From Chromohalobacter sp. 296-RDG (GTDB lineage: Bacteria > Pseudomonadota > Gammaproteobacteria > Pseudomonadales > Halomonadaceae): a stretch of 64,000 bases of DNA. The notes below the pieces were generated by a model. It searched no databases and was not told the DNA's origin. It saw only the letters and a list, made by a program, of their open reading frames with translations. The stretch lies in NCBI RefSeq assembly GCF_029889885.1, contig NZ_JARANY010000012.1:1-64000 (forward strand), read 5' to 3'. The position numbers and the translations under genes were made by a program. Below, piece after piece: positions 1 through 8,612 of the stretch; the first letter of the stretch is position 1; the number at the start of each line of letters is the position of its first letter.

Positions 1-98
1 TTGTAGTGTCCGGGCACTGTCACGCGTTCACCATTGGGCAGATCGCGGACATAGGTAGGGACGTAGACACGTTTGATGACACTCTTGGCTTCCGCCAT
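1..98 (-). CDS. Hypothetical protein, 5' fragment cut by window edge
   Basis: A minus-strand gene begins with ATG at 98-96, preceded on that strand by an AGGAGAC Shine-Dalgarno sequence six bases upstream. The 32 readable codons begin MAEAKSVIKRVYVPTYVRDL and run off the left edge without a stop. I do not recognise the family. It is divergent from the LysR-type regulator starting at 222, so the 99-221 gap probably holds both promoters and the regulator may control this gene. The good ribosome binding site makes it likely to be real; the function is unknown. Confidence 0.5.
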   Translation of the reverse strand, partial: MAEAKSVIKRVYVPTYVRDLPNGERVTVPGHY

Positions 99-221
99 GA
101 TCCAGTCTCCTATGAATTCGACGCTTTCACGCTACGCCGGTTGCGGATTGGAATCAATCCCATCCCCTATGGCCTTTCGTATGACCTTGAACCATGTATC
201 AGACTGCTGACCGAGCTTGCC

Positions 222-1178
222 ATGACTCCGTTCAAATCTCGTGCGCTTGAATATCTCGATGCCGTCGTTCGCTATGGCTCGCTACGCCGAGCCGCCTCTC
301 ATCTGGAGGTCAACCCATCGGCACTCAGTAGGCAACTGCGCGCACTCGAGGAAGAACTGGATTGCGTGCTACTGGTACGTTCCCCACGGCTTGATTTGAC
401 CCCCGCCGGTGAGTTGATGCTGCGTCACTATCGTGATCGGCGTGCCGCCGAGCGAGCGACACTTTCTCAGTTGCAGGCCATGCAGAACCTGGAACACGGC
501 GAGGTACACATCGCCGTCGGCGAAGGGTTCATAGCGGATCTGGTCTCGGCCCCCTTGCAGAACTTTCTGGCCACCTATCCGGGGCTGGAAATCGAAGTGC
601 ACATGGCCGGTCTTACCGATGCGATGGCGTTGGTCGAGGAAGGGAGCGTCGATTTGGCGTTGCTGTATGCGCCGCCCGATGATCACCGTCTGGTTTCGCA
701 CGTCGATCGCTGCCAACCGCTGGATCTGATCGTACCCGCCGAACACGCGTTGGCCAGCGCGACGGGGCCGCTGACTTTAGCCGAGATCGGTGTGCATCCC
801 TTGGCGGTTATCGACGGGCAAACCGGAATGGGGCAGTTGGTCGATATGGCATTGCGGACGGCCAAGCTATCGTATCGGCCGCGCATGAAAACCAACTCGG
901 TGTCGGTGCTCAAGAATTTCGTGCGTTCCGGCTTGGGCGTGACGTTCATGCCCGAGCTCAGCGTCCTTGAGGAGATTCACGAGGGGAGCATTGTCACGCG
1001 CGAGGTCGACGCCCAGGTACTGTGCCAGGCGCAGGCGTGCATCGTCAGTCAGGTCGAGCGGCCCTTGACGGTGGCAGCCCAAGCTTTCATTGAACACCTG
1101 CGATACAGCATGCGTTTCTTCAGCGCCGACGCACCGCGCGTCTTGGATGCACGTATGTTGTCTTTAAAGCAACGCTAG
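222..1178 (+). CDS. LysR-family transcriptional regulator
   Basis: This 318-residue protein has an N-terminal winged helix-turn-helix (about residues 4-62, including GSLRRAASHLEVNPSALSRQ) followed by a periplasmic-binding-protein-like effector domain (about 90-295), the normal LysR layout and length. An upstream in-frame extension to position 6 is open, but the LysR domain begins right at the ATG at 222, so I use that start. It lies 112 bases upstream of the TRAP transporter genes on the same strand and is divergent from a partial gene at 1-98, so it may regulate either. The effector is unknown. Confidence 0.85.
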   Translation: MTPFKSRALEYLDAVVRYGSLRRAASHLEVNPSALSRQLRALEEELDCVLLVRSPRLDLTPAGELMLRHYRDRRAAERATLSQLQAMQNLEHGEVHIAVGEGFIADLVSAPLQNFLATYPGLEIEVHMAGLTDAMALVEEGSVDLALLYAPPDDHRLVSHVDRCQPLDLIVPAEHALASATGPLTLAEIGVHPLAVIDGQTGMGQLVDMALRTAKLSYRPRMKTNSVSVLKNFVRSGLGVTFMPELSVLEEIHEGSIVTREVDAQVLCQAQACIVSQVERPLTVAAQAFIEHLRYSMRFFSADAPRVLDARMLSLKQR

Positions 1179-1290
1179 AACGCTTGAAAGGTCAACAGCG
1201 CAACGATTAGCGTCTTAGGACGCCGCTGTACAGCAACGGCCGATCAATACGCGAGTCTCGTCGCGTTCTGATAACAACAAGGAGTTCTTC

Positions 1291-2325
1291 ATGCGTTTCT
1301 CAATGCTGCGTCCCGTATTACTCACAGCCGCTGTCACCGGCTGGCTGGTGACGGCCAGCCTGGCCAATGCGGCCACAACCATCAACCTCAGCTATAACGG
1401 ACCGCCCGAGACCGACAAGAACGCGGTTCATCTGTTTGCTTCCAACCTCAAACGGTTGGTGTAAGAGAAGACCGACGGCGATATTCAGCTCAAGTTATAT
1501 CCCAACTCCATGCTTGGCGAAGAACAGGAGCGCATGGAGCAAGTCGCCAATACGCCGAGCCTCAACATTGCTTCATTCGCCGGTTTGTCGCCGATCGTGC
1601 CCGAAATATATGTCAGTGCCACTCCCTTTCTGTTCGATGATTACAACGCTGCACATGAGTTTTTCGACGAGGGTGATTATTGGAACAAGGTAGAGGAAGC
1701 CCTCAAAGAGCGTACCGGTGCCGAGTTGCTTGGCGTGATCGAGGAAGGCGGTTTTCTCGGGTTCACGAACTCCAAGCGCCCCATAAAGGGCCCCGACGAT
1801 TTCGAGGGACTCCGCTTTCGTGCCATGGATCCTAGCCAGGTCGCGCTCTATGAGGCCTTTGGTGCGTCCGGCACGCCGATTCCCTGGACCGATACCTACA
1901 TGGCGCTCAAGACCAACGTCGCCGATGGCCAGATGAACCCGCCGATGTACATCATCATGGGCAGTCTCTACGAAGTGCAGAAATACTTTACCCGTGCCAA
2001 CGTGCAGTACTCCGATCAGTTCCTCATAGCCAACGGCAGTTGGTACGAGGGGCTTTCCGAAGAGAATCGCAATGCTATCGACTCAGCCGTCGAAAAAGCC
2101 AATGAACTCAACCGTGAAGATGTCGAGAAGCGGGTCGACGAGCGCATCCAATTTCTTGCCGATAATGGCATGACGGTGATCGAGCCTAGCGATGAAGAGA
2201 TGGCGGCTTTTCGTGAACAAGGCCAGCCGGCCTATATCGATTGGCTTGAAGAGCAGGGCATAGGCGATGAGTGGATCAAGATGGCGCTCGAAGATGCCGG
2301 GCAAAGCGACCTGCTCAGCGACTGA
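1291..2325 (+). pseudogene. TRAP transporter substrate-binding protein (DctP), interrupted by an in-frame stop
   Basis: From ATG 1291 (AAGGAG upstream) the frame encodes a signal peptide (about residues 1-27, ending LANA) and the start of a DctP/SiaP-type periplasmic binding protein. It then meets TAA at 1462-1464, codon 58. The same frame resumes at once with EKTDGDIQLKLYPNSMLGEE and continues to 2325 as a normal DctP protein. Without the stop it would be 344 residues, the usual family length. One G-to-T change (GAA to TAA) would explain it. ATG 1510 could restart translation, but that product would lack the signal peptide and first strand, so it should not work as a secreted receptor. Sequencing error is possible. 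Confidence 0.8.
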
Positions 2326-2354
2326 TCTTCACGTTATTCACTCGGATGCCAGGA

Positions 2355-2379
2355 GTACGACCGGTCATGCCGGTCGTAC
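2355..2379. promoter_or_regulatory. Inverted repeat between dctP and dctQ
   Basis: A perfect 10-bp inverted repeat (GTACGACCGG / CCGGTCGTAC) with a 5-base loop lies between the dctP stop and the dctQ start. No T-tract follows. Such hairpins between binding-protein and permease genes commonly stabilise the upstream mRNA or partly terminate transcription, so that the receptor is made in excess; that role is inferred here. Confidence 0.55.
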
Positions 2380-2382
2380 CAT

Positions 2383-2898
2383 GTGATCGCTATGTTCCGA
2401 AACACCTTATTATCGCTGCTGGGACGGATCACGACCGGCCTGGGCGGGTTGGCATTATTGGTCACGCTAATCGATATCTTGTATGGCGTCGTGACGCGCT
2501 ACGTGGTCGGCCAGGCGCCCATCTGGAGTGACGAGCTTGCGCGTTACTGCTTGATCGCATCGGCATTGCTGATCGCCGGCAATGTGTGGGTGCGTGGCGA
2601 GCATATGCGAGTGGCGTTACTGGAGCGCAAGCTGGAAGGCGTCGCGCGACATGTTTTGTTGGGTTATCAATGGCTGCTCACCTTGCTGCTGTGCATGGCC
2701 ATGACCTGGTGGAGTTGGCATTACGCCTTATCGGTGAGCTACTTCACTTCCCAGGGGCTGGGCATCAGCCGCACCCTTCCCATGCTTGCCATGCCGCTGG
2801 GTTTCGGCCTGCTTGCATTGCAGGTACTGCTTTACGGCCCTCGTCCATTGCCCCAGACCGGTGACGCCTCTCCAGACGTTGCGGAGGACGCCTCATGA
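2383..2898 (+). CDS. TRAP transporter small permease (DctQ)
   Basis: This 171-residue protein has four predicted hydrophobic segments, the DctQ arrangement, including a conserved-type stretch WSDELARYCLIASALLIAG after the second segment. DctQ is the small inner-membrane subunit that pairs with DctM in tripartite ATP-independent periplasmic transport. Translation can begin at GTG 2383 or ATG 2392; neither has a strong Shine-Dalgarno, so the exact start is uncertain. It overlaps dctM by four bases (ATGA), indicating translational coupling. Confidence 0.88.
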   Translation: MIAMFRNTLLSLLGRITTGLGGLALLVTLIDILYGVVTRYVVGQAPIWSDELARYCLIASALLIAGNVWVRGEHMRVALLERKLEGVARHVLLGYQWLLTLLLCMAMTWWSWHYALSVSYFTSQGLGISRTLPMLAMPLGFGLLALQVLLYGPRPLPQTGDASPDVAEDAS

Positions 2899-4175
2899 TG
2901 GTCGCCGCGATGTTCGCAACCTTGCTTGCCAACACCTTACTGGGTATTCCACTTTTCTTGACGCTGATCGTGACCGCCTTGGTGGGCTTCGTTTTCGTCG
3001 ATCCGGGCATGATCGCGCGGATGATGCCGCAACAGTTCTTTGGCGGTCTCAATAGTTTCTCGCTGATGGCGATTCCGTTGTTCATTCTCGCCGGCAATCT
3101 GATGAATGCCTGTGGTATGACCGAGCGTTTGATGCGCGTCGCTCGTCTGTTGGTGGGTCATCTGCGCGGCGGTATCGGACATGTCAATGTGGTGGGTAGC
3201 GTCTTCATGTCCGGGGTCAATGGCTCGGCCGCGGCCGATGCCTCGGCACTGGGGTCATTGCTGGTCCCGGCGATGAGGCGCGATGGGTATTCCACGGCAT
3301 TTGCTGCCGGGCTGACCGCTGGTAGTTCGCTGATCGGGCCTATCATTCCGCCGAGCATCTTCATGATCTTGTATAGCGCGCAGACCAATACCTCGGTCGG
3401 TCAGTTATTCTTGGGTGGCGTGGTCCCTGGTCTTTTGCTGGCACTGGCGTTCATGACGATGAATGCCGTGCATGCCAAGAGGGCGGGATTCGAGCGTCGC
3501 ACCTCGCTGCCGGCAAGACACGAAGTGATCGATGCCGCACGCGGAGCGCTTCCGGCGCTGGTCGCACCGTTCATCATCGTCGCCGGCATCGTGCTGGGTT
3601 TCGTCACGCCGACTGAGTCCGCCGCCTTGACCGTCCTCTACGTGGCGGTATGCGGACTGCTGATGGGTGAGCTGCGTCTAATGGCTTTCTGGCGTGCCGC
3701 GATCGAGACCACGCGGTTGACGGCGGCCATCTTCCTGATCATCGGCATCTCGTCGGTGATCAGTTGGGAGTTGGCCTATGCACAGGCGCCTGACCGTTTC
3801 ACTAGCCTGCTCGAGCCCTTCATCGACTCTCCGGTGATCGTGCTCTTGCTGCTTAGCGCCATCACCTTCGTGACCGGAATGTTCATGGAGGAAGTTTCGG
3901 CGCTGATGCTGCTTTCGCCGGTGTTTACCCCTGTGGCGCTGGCGGCCGGCATCGATCCTGTGGCGCTGGGTATCATTATCACGCTGAATATCACCATTGC
4001 CTTGATAACGCCCCCGATGGGGGCTTGCCTGTTCATCGCTGCGGCGGTCAGTCGTGTGGATATCACCATGCTCTTTCGCACCATCTGGCCGTTCATTCTC
4101 GTGGCGGTCGGGGTGCTGTTATTGCTTATCCTCTTTCCCGAACTGATCACCTGGCTACCCAACACCTTGGGCTGA
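2895..4175 (+). CDS. TRAP transporter large permease (DctM)
   Basis: This 426-residue, highly hydrophobic protein has about a dozen membrane segments and DctM hallmarks such as MSGVNGSAAADASALGS and IGPIIPPSIFMILY. It is the ion-coupled translocation subunit of the TRAP system at this locus. Its ATG overlaps the dctQ stop (ATGA at 2895-2898). The matching receptor gene upstream carries a nonsense codon, so the permease may be orphaned unless it uses another receptor. The substrate cannot be told from sequence. Confidence 0.9.
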   Translation: MMVAAMFATLLANTLLGIPLFLTLIVTALVGFVFVDPGMIARMMPQQFFGGLNSFSLMAIPLFILAGNLMNACGMTERLMRVARLLVGHLRGGIGHVNVVGSVFMSGVNGSAAADASALGSLLVPAMRRDGYSTAFAAGLTAGSSLIGPIIPPSIFMILYSAQTNTSVGQLFLGGVVPGLLLALAFMTMNAVHAKRAGFERRTSLPARHEVIDAARGALPALVAPFIIVAGIVLGFVTPTESAALTVLYVAVCGLLMGELRLMAFWRAAIETTRLTAAIFLIIGISSVISWELAYAQAPDRFTSLLEPFIDSPVIVLLLLSAITFVTGMFMEEVSALMLLSPVFTPVALAAGIDPVALGIIITLNITIALITPPMGACLFIAAAVSRVDITMLFRTIWPFILVAVGVLLLLILFPELITWLPNTLG

Positions 4176-4182
4176 CTTCAAC

Positions 4183-4959
4183 TTGGAAACGAATCGCTTG
4201 AATGTGACTGACTCGACGTCCCGACCCATCGCCGACATTGCCGATCCCCAGTGGGAGGCCATTGCGGCTATTTCCATCGACGACGATGGCACGGCGCTAC
4301 ATGCACTTAGCCTTGCCGTGCCAGCCTTGCGCGTGCATCCCATCTATCATGCGCTTGGCGTGCCTCGGGCAGTGCCCGAGTGCTGGGCGCGGGAGGCCGT
4401 CTATCGGCGGCTTCTCAAAGTGGCACGGAGCCTGCCGGCGGGGGTGGGTCTGGTGGTGCTGGATGCCTGGCGGCCCTATGTCGTGCAGCGCCACTTCTAT
4501 GACACCTTGCTTAGAATGGTGGAAACGCGCTACGCCGATCTCGACGAGTCGGATCTGCGGGCGATGACCCGGGAATTCGTCTCGCCGCCCAGCGATCGGC
4601 CAGAGTGCCCGAGTCCACATCTCACTGGCGGCGCGGTGGACGTGGCCCTGTGCGATGCCGATGGGATGCTGCTGGAGATGGGGTCGGCATTCGATGAAGC
4701 GCGGGTCGCCTCGCATACCGTTCATTTCGAGCATCATGCCCACGACGCCGCGACACGGGCCTATCGTGATCGTCGGCGCATTCTTTACCACGCCATGGTC
4801 GATGCCGGCTTCACCAACCTGCCCAGCGAGTGGTGGCATTACAGCTATGGCGATCAGATGTGGGCCTGGTACCGCGGTGAATCTTGCGCGCTGTTCGGCC
4901 CCAGCGGCCCCGATAGCCTGGAAGCTCGCTGGCGGCGTTCGCTCGGGCAGGACGCCTAG
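4183..4959 (+). CDS. D-Ala-D-Ala dipeptidase-like protein (VanX/DdpX family, peptidase M15D)
   Basis: The protein (up to 258 residues) carries the M15 zinc-peptidase motifs: SPHLTGGAVDVAL, matching SxHxxGxAxD with its zinc-binding His and Asp, and LPSEWWHYSYGD, supplying the catalytic Glu and third His. LDAWRPY matches the conserved Arg region of VanX enzymes. Family members hydrolyse D-Ala-D-Ala, but relatives may use other dipeptides. It starts seven bases after dctM and is probably cotranscribed. The start is uncertain: TTG 4183, TTG 4198 and GTG 4204 are in frame and none has a clear Shine-Dalgarno. Its stop overlaps the convergent hglS stop in a shared CTAG. Confidence 0.8.
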   Translation: METNRLNVTDSTSRPIADIADPQWEAIAAISIDDDGTALHALSLAVPALRVHPIYHALGVPRAVPECWAREAVYRRLLKVARSLPAGVGLVVLDAWRPYVVQRHFYDTLLRMVETRYADLDESDLRAMTREFVSPPSDRPECPSPHLTGGAVDVALCDADGMLLEMGSAFDEARVASHTVHFEHHAHDAATRAYRDRRRILYHAMVDAGFTNLPSEWWHYSYGDQMWAWYRGESCALFGPSGPDSLEARWRRSLGQDA

Positions 4960-6323
4960 CGGACTGGCGGGATGCCCAAAGACGCCAGGGCGGCATCCAG
5001 AGAACTCCGCTCGCGTTCGGCATAGAGCGTCAGCTCGTCGGTGACCGGTGCGCCCAGTGCCGCCTCGAAGGCTTCACGATTGGCGTGACCGGTATAGGCT
5101 TCGCTACCGTTACCGCCGAGATTCGATTGAAAGATGCCGGCCGCGCTGACGGGCAGGAAATCCTCATAAGTGATCGGCCGGGCCGTGATCAGTCCCTGCT
5201 CTATCAATTGCTCGACCTCGGTCTCGGTGGCCGGGCCGGCCTCGCATCCCGCCTCGGTCGGTCGATATTCGAAGAATGCCAGGCCCTGACGGCGCAGTTC
5301 GGTCTCGGTATCCGGGAAGTCGTCGAATGCTTCGGCCAGTACGCGCTGGTGCTCCTCATTGGTCAGTCCAGCCGTACGCTGACGCGATTCGGCGAGCAGC
5401 CGATCATAGAGTGCACGCCCCTTGGCGGTCAGCGCCACGCCACGTTGTTCGATCTCGCCGAAGCGCGCGGTGTGAGTGCCCTGGCGTTCGCCGGCGAACC
5501 GGGTTGGTTCCTCCAGAGCCTTGAAGCTGGTCTGACGCAGCAGGATCGGGCAGTCGCGGCGCGGCGGGCCTTCGATGACCTCCTTGGGATTCATCCCCGC
5601 CGCGGGCATGCGGCGTTGCGCCTCGTCGATATCCAGTGTGCGTGGCGTCAGATGATTGATATGTGGCCCGTGGAAGCAAACCACATCGGCAATCAGTCGG
5701 TGCTCGGCGTGCAGCGCCTCGTAGGTTTCCAGGTCCACCGTGGCGTCCTGGTGCCAGCGAAAGGTCTCCAACGACTCGGCCACGAAGCGGTCGGCTTGCT
5801 CGTCGGTGAGCCCGCCCTGGCATTCGCTGAGTTCGATCAACTCCCGTGCGCCGGGCGTGAAAATGTCGCGCTCGGCGAGGATATCGGTGGCGCGTTCACG
5901 CATCTCGGCGCTCTCGATCAACTCCAGGCGTAGCAACGAGGTGAAGACACGGAAGGGGTTACGTGCCAGGGCGGCGTCGTCGATGGGTCGGAAGGCGGTG
6001 GAGTGTACCGGCACGCCGGCCTCGGAGAGATCGTAGTAGCCCACCGGATACATGCCCATCACCGCGAAAAGCCGGCGCAGCATGGTGAGTTCTGCGGGTG
6101 TACCGACGCGAATGGCACCATGCCGCTCGACGCCGAGGCGATTCAGCTCATCATGAGCCTTGAGTCGCGCGGCCAGCTCGGGATCGCGCTCAAGAGTCTC
6201 GCGATTCACCTCCGCCACCAGGTCGAGCAGGGTTTCGTACTGCGGCACTTCGGCCTGATACATGGCCGACATGGCCTTGGAAAAACGGTCACGAATCTCG
6301 TGATGGGAAACGAGGGTTGTCAT
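4956..6323 (-). CDS. hglS: 2-oxoadipate dioxygenase/decarboxylase (HglS/YdcJ family)
   Basis: This 455-residue protein matches the YdcJ/DUF1338 family in length and motifs, notably CFHGPHINHLTPRTLDID with its metal-ligand histidines, and MYPVGYYDLSEAG near the N-terminus. In Pseudomonas putida the homologue HglS is an Fe(II) enzyme converting 2-oxoadipate to D-2-hydroxyglutarate in D-lysine catabolism; that function is transferred by family membership. The protein is cytoplasmic. It is divergent from the LysR gene at 6543, which probably controls it. Its stop codon shares the CTAG at 4956-4959 with the convergent dipeptidase gene. Confidence 0.88.
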   Translation of the reverse strand: MTTLVSHHEIRDRFSKAMSAMYQAEVPQYETLLDLVAEVNRETLERDPELAARLKAHDELNRLGVERHGAIRVGTPAELTMLRRLFAVMGMYPVGYYDLSEAGVPVHSTAFRPIDDAALARNPFRVFTSLLRLELIESAEMRERATDILAERDIFTPGARELIELSECQGGLTDEQADRFVAESLETFRWHQDATVDLETYEALHAEHRLIADVVCFHGPHINHLTPRTLDIDEAQRRMPAAGMNPKEVIEGPPRRDCPILLRQTSFKALEEPTRFAGERQGTHTARFGEIEQRGVALTAKGRALYDRLLAESRQRTAGLTNEEHQRVLAEAFDDFPDTETELRRQGLAFFEYRPTEAGCEAGPATETEVEQLIEQGLITARPITYEDFLPVSAAGIFQSNLGGNGSEAYTGHANREAFEAALGAPVTDELTLYAERERSSLDAALASLGIPPVR

Positions 6324-6542
6324 CGGGGGTACCTCTCAAGTCGCACAAAAGCCCAGCGCCGTTCGTGAGCGCGGTGTCCATCATGGCGGTGATGACACCA
6401 GAGCCTCGTTGCATCGGCAAACGAAAAAAAGCGCGCTACCCATGCCTTTCGCTCATGCATTACGCTTAAACGCATTAAATGAAGCAGGGGCATGAGCTTT
6501 CAGCATGAGCGCTGCGAATCCACTCCGTCGCGGAGAAGACGC
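6324..6542. promoter_or_regulatory. Divergent hglS-lysR promoter region with GCATGAGC elements
   Basis: This 219-base intergenic region separates two divergent starts. It holds an inverted pair, GCTCATGC at 6451-6458 and GCATGAGC at 6490-6497, with a second GCATGAGC at 6503-6510. An AT-rich stretch with a run of A lies near 6421-6430. LysR regulators typically bind dyads between divergent genes; assigning these repeats as operators is inference. The GGAGAAG at about 6529 is the ribosome binding site for the LysR gene. Confidence 0.45.
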
Positions 6543-7457
6543 ATGACGGCACGCCACCTGCCCTCGACCACCACTCTGCAGTGCTTTGAGGCGGCTGCGC
6601 GGCACATGAGTTTCACCCGTGCCGCCGACGAACTGAGCATTACCCAGAGCGCCATCAGCAAGCAAGTGGCGCAACTCGAAGCGTATCTGCAGCACAAGCT
6701 GTTCCGGCGTGTGCGCCGCACCTTGGTACTGACACCAGAGGGTGCGTTGTATCTTACTGAAGTACGCAAGATTCTGGCCCGGATCGAGATGTCGGCGAAC
6801 GCGATCATGAGCTATAGCGGCAAGGGCGAGGTGCTGCGGGTGGCCTGCCTGCCGACCTTCGGTGCCCGCTGGCTGGCACGCCAGTTGCCCGAATTCCTGA
6901 ACGCGAATCCACACATCGATCTCAGCGTTAGCGACCACGTCGAGCCCTTCGACCTGGATCAGGCAGGTATCGATGTGGCCGTCTTCCATGGCCATGGCCG
7001 CTGGCCGAAACTGGAGTGCCACAAGTTGTTTGACGAGGAGGTGGTTGCGGTCTGCGCCCCCGAGTACCTGGCCCGTCAGCGACCGGCGAGTGCCGCAGAG
7101 CTGGCCGAGTGCCGCCTGCTTCACCTCTCCACGCGCCCCGATGCCTGGCACCGCTGGTTCGCCGATCAAGGCATTACTACTGAACGCAGTTACCACGGCA
7201 CGCGCTTCGAGACCTTCCAGATGCTGATCCGCACGGCAATGAGCGGCGGTGGCCTCGCCCTGGTGCCTCGTTTCTTCGTCGACGCCGAGCTGGCCGAGGG
7301 CCGGCTGTCACTGGCCTGGCCACATGTTCTCAAGGGGGCCGACGCCTATTACCTGGTGTACCCCGAGCATCTCGGCGAACTAGTGCGTGTGCGCTGTTTC
7401 GTCACTCATGTGCTCACGTGTGCCGAGGTGGATGCGCCGGCCGGAGCGTCGCGCTAG
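6543..7457 (+). CDS. LysR-family transcriptional regulator (GcvA-like), divergent from hglS
   Basis: A 304-residue LysR-type protein with an N-terminal helix-turn-helix (FTRAADELSITQSAISKQVA, about residues 26-45) and a C-terminal effector domain. The head motif TTTLQCFEAAARHMSFTRAA resembles GcvA-type members. ATG 6543 is preceded by GGAGAAG at five-base spacing, so I prefer it over the longer frame from 6492. Divergence from hglS suggests it regulates 2-oxoadipate or lysine catabolism; the ligand is unknown. It is convergent with gnd. Confidence 0.88.
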   Translation: MTARHLPSTTTLQCFEAAARHMSFTRAADELSITQSAISKQVAQLEAYLQHKLFRRVRRTLVLTPEGALYLTEVRKILARIEMSANAIMSYSGKGEVLRVACLPTFGARWLARQLPEFLNANPHIDLSVSDHVEPFDLDQAGIDVAVFHGHGRWPKLECHKLFDEEVVAVCAPEYLARQRPASAAELAECRLLHLSTRPDAWHRWFADQGITTERSYHGTRFETFQMLIRTAMSGGGLALVPRFFVDAELAEGRLSLAWPHVLKGADAYYLVYPEHLGELVRVRCFVTHVLTCAEVDAPAGASR

Positions 7458-7508
7458 TGCCTGCCGCCGGCGTTGCCAGAGGCAGACTCCGTTGCTTTCA
7501 ATCAGCGC

Positions 7509-8486
7509 TCACTTCGGCGGTTCGACGTGGCCGCCAAAGCCGAAGCGCATCGCCGAGAGCAAACGGTTGCCGTAGGTGTTGTCCTTGCGCGAGTTGAAGC
7601 GCGCGAACAGCGCGTTGGCCAGCACCGGGGCGGAGACGCCTTGCTCGACGGCCGCGTCGATGGTCCAGCGGCCTTCACCACTATCGGCGACGGCGCCGGA
7701 GTAATGATCGAGCTTGGGGTCGCCGGTCAGCGCCTGGGCGGTGAGGTCGAGCAGCCAGGATGAGACGACGCTGCCACGCCGCCAGACTTCGGCCACGTCG
7801 GCGAGGTTGAGATCGAAGCGCTCGTCTTCCGGCAAATCCGGCGATGACTTGCTCTGCATCAGCTCGAAGCCTTCGGCGTAGGCTTGCATGAGACCGTACT
7901 CGATGCCGTTGTGGACCATCTTCACGTAGTGGCCGGCACCGACCGGGCCGGCATGAATATAGCCACGCTCGGCGCTATCATGGGGCGCGTTGCGGCCGTG
8001 CGTGCGCTCCAGATTGCCGTGACCGGGCGCCAGAGTGTCGAACAGCGGATCGAGGTGAGCGAAAATCTCTTGTTCGGCGCCTACCATCATGCAATAGCCG
8101 CGCTCCAATCCCCAGACGCCTCCCGAGGTGCCCACGTCCACGTAATGGATGCCCGTGAGCGCCAGCGCCTTAGCGCGGCGAATGTCGTCCTTGTAGAAGG
8201 TGTTACCGCCGTCGATGATGATGTCGCCGGCGTCCATTTGCTCGGCCAAGGCATTGACCGTCTCCTCGGTGGGGTCGCCGGCAGGCAGCATGACCCATAC
8301 CACGCGTGGTGTTTCCAGTTGATCCACCAGCGTCGCCAGGGAGTCCGCCGGGGTGGCACCGTCCTCGATCAACGCCGAGGCGATGGATCGATCGCGGTCA
8401 TGAGCGACGACGTCGTGGCCGCCGCGCATCAAGCGTCGGGCGATATTGCCGCCCATGCGGCCGAGTCCGATGATACCGAGTTGCAT
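7509..8486 (-). CDS. gnd: 6-phosphogluconate dehydrogenase, decarboxylating (short form)
   Basis: A 325-residue protein with an N-terminal Rossmann motif ([20 protein letters not shown]), the substrate-binding [20 protein letters not shown] block and [19 protein letters not shown], which contains the catalytic Lys and Asn. The length fits the short GndA/YqeC type rather than the roughly 470-residue NADP enzyme. It oxidatively decarboxylates 6-phosphogluconate to ribulose 5-phosphate in the cytoplasm; short forms are often NAD-linked. It is encoded downstream of nrdA on the same strand but is separated from it by a terminator-like hairpin. Confidence 0.9.
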   Translation of the reverse strand: MQLGIIGLGRMGGNIARRLMRGGHDVVAHDRDRSIASALIEDGATPADSLATLVDQLETPRVVWVMLPAGDPTEETVNALAEQMDAGDIIIDGGNTFYKDDIRRAKALALTGIHYVDVGTSGGVWGLERGYCMMVGAEQEIFAHLDPLFDTLAPGHGNLERTHGRNAPHDSAERGYIHAGPVGAGHYVKMVHNGIEYGLMQAYAEGFELMQSKSSPDLPEDERFDLNLADVAEVWRRGSVVSSWLLDLTAQALTGDPKLDHYSGAVADSGEGRWTIDAAVEQGVSAPVLANALFARFNSRKDNTYGNRLLSAMRFGFGGHVEPPK

Positions 8487-8563
8487 GTTCGTACCTTTCG
8501 CGATGTCGGGTAGGGAGTGGGAACGGCGGCAAGCCTACCGATACCGAGTGCATGACGCAAAGC

Positions 8564-8587
8564 GGGCCATGTCACATGACACGGCCC
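8564..8587 (-). terminator. Putative terminator hairpin downstream of nrdA
   Basis: A 24-base near-perfect dyad, arms GGGCC.TGTCA and TGACA.GGCCC with one mismatched pair, lies between nrdA and gnd. On the minus strand it is followed by GCTTTGCG, a weak U-rich tail. Related words (ACATGTGACGTGTCA) recur at 8603-8617. It may terminate nrdA or process the transcript; without a long T-tract the terminator call is tentative. Confidence 0.4.
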
Positions 8588-8612
8588 ACTTCGAAGCCTT
8601 ACATGTGACGTG

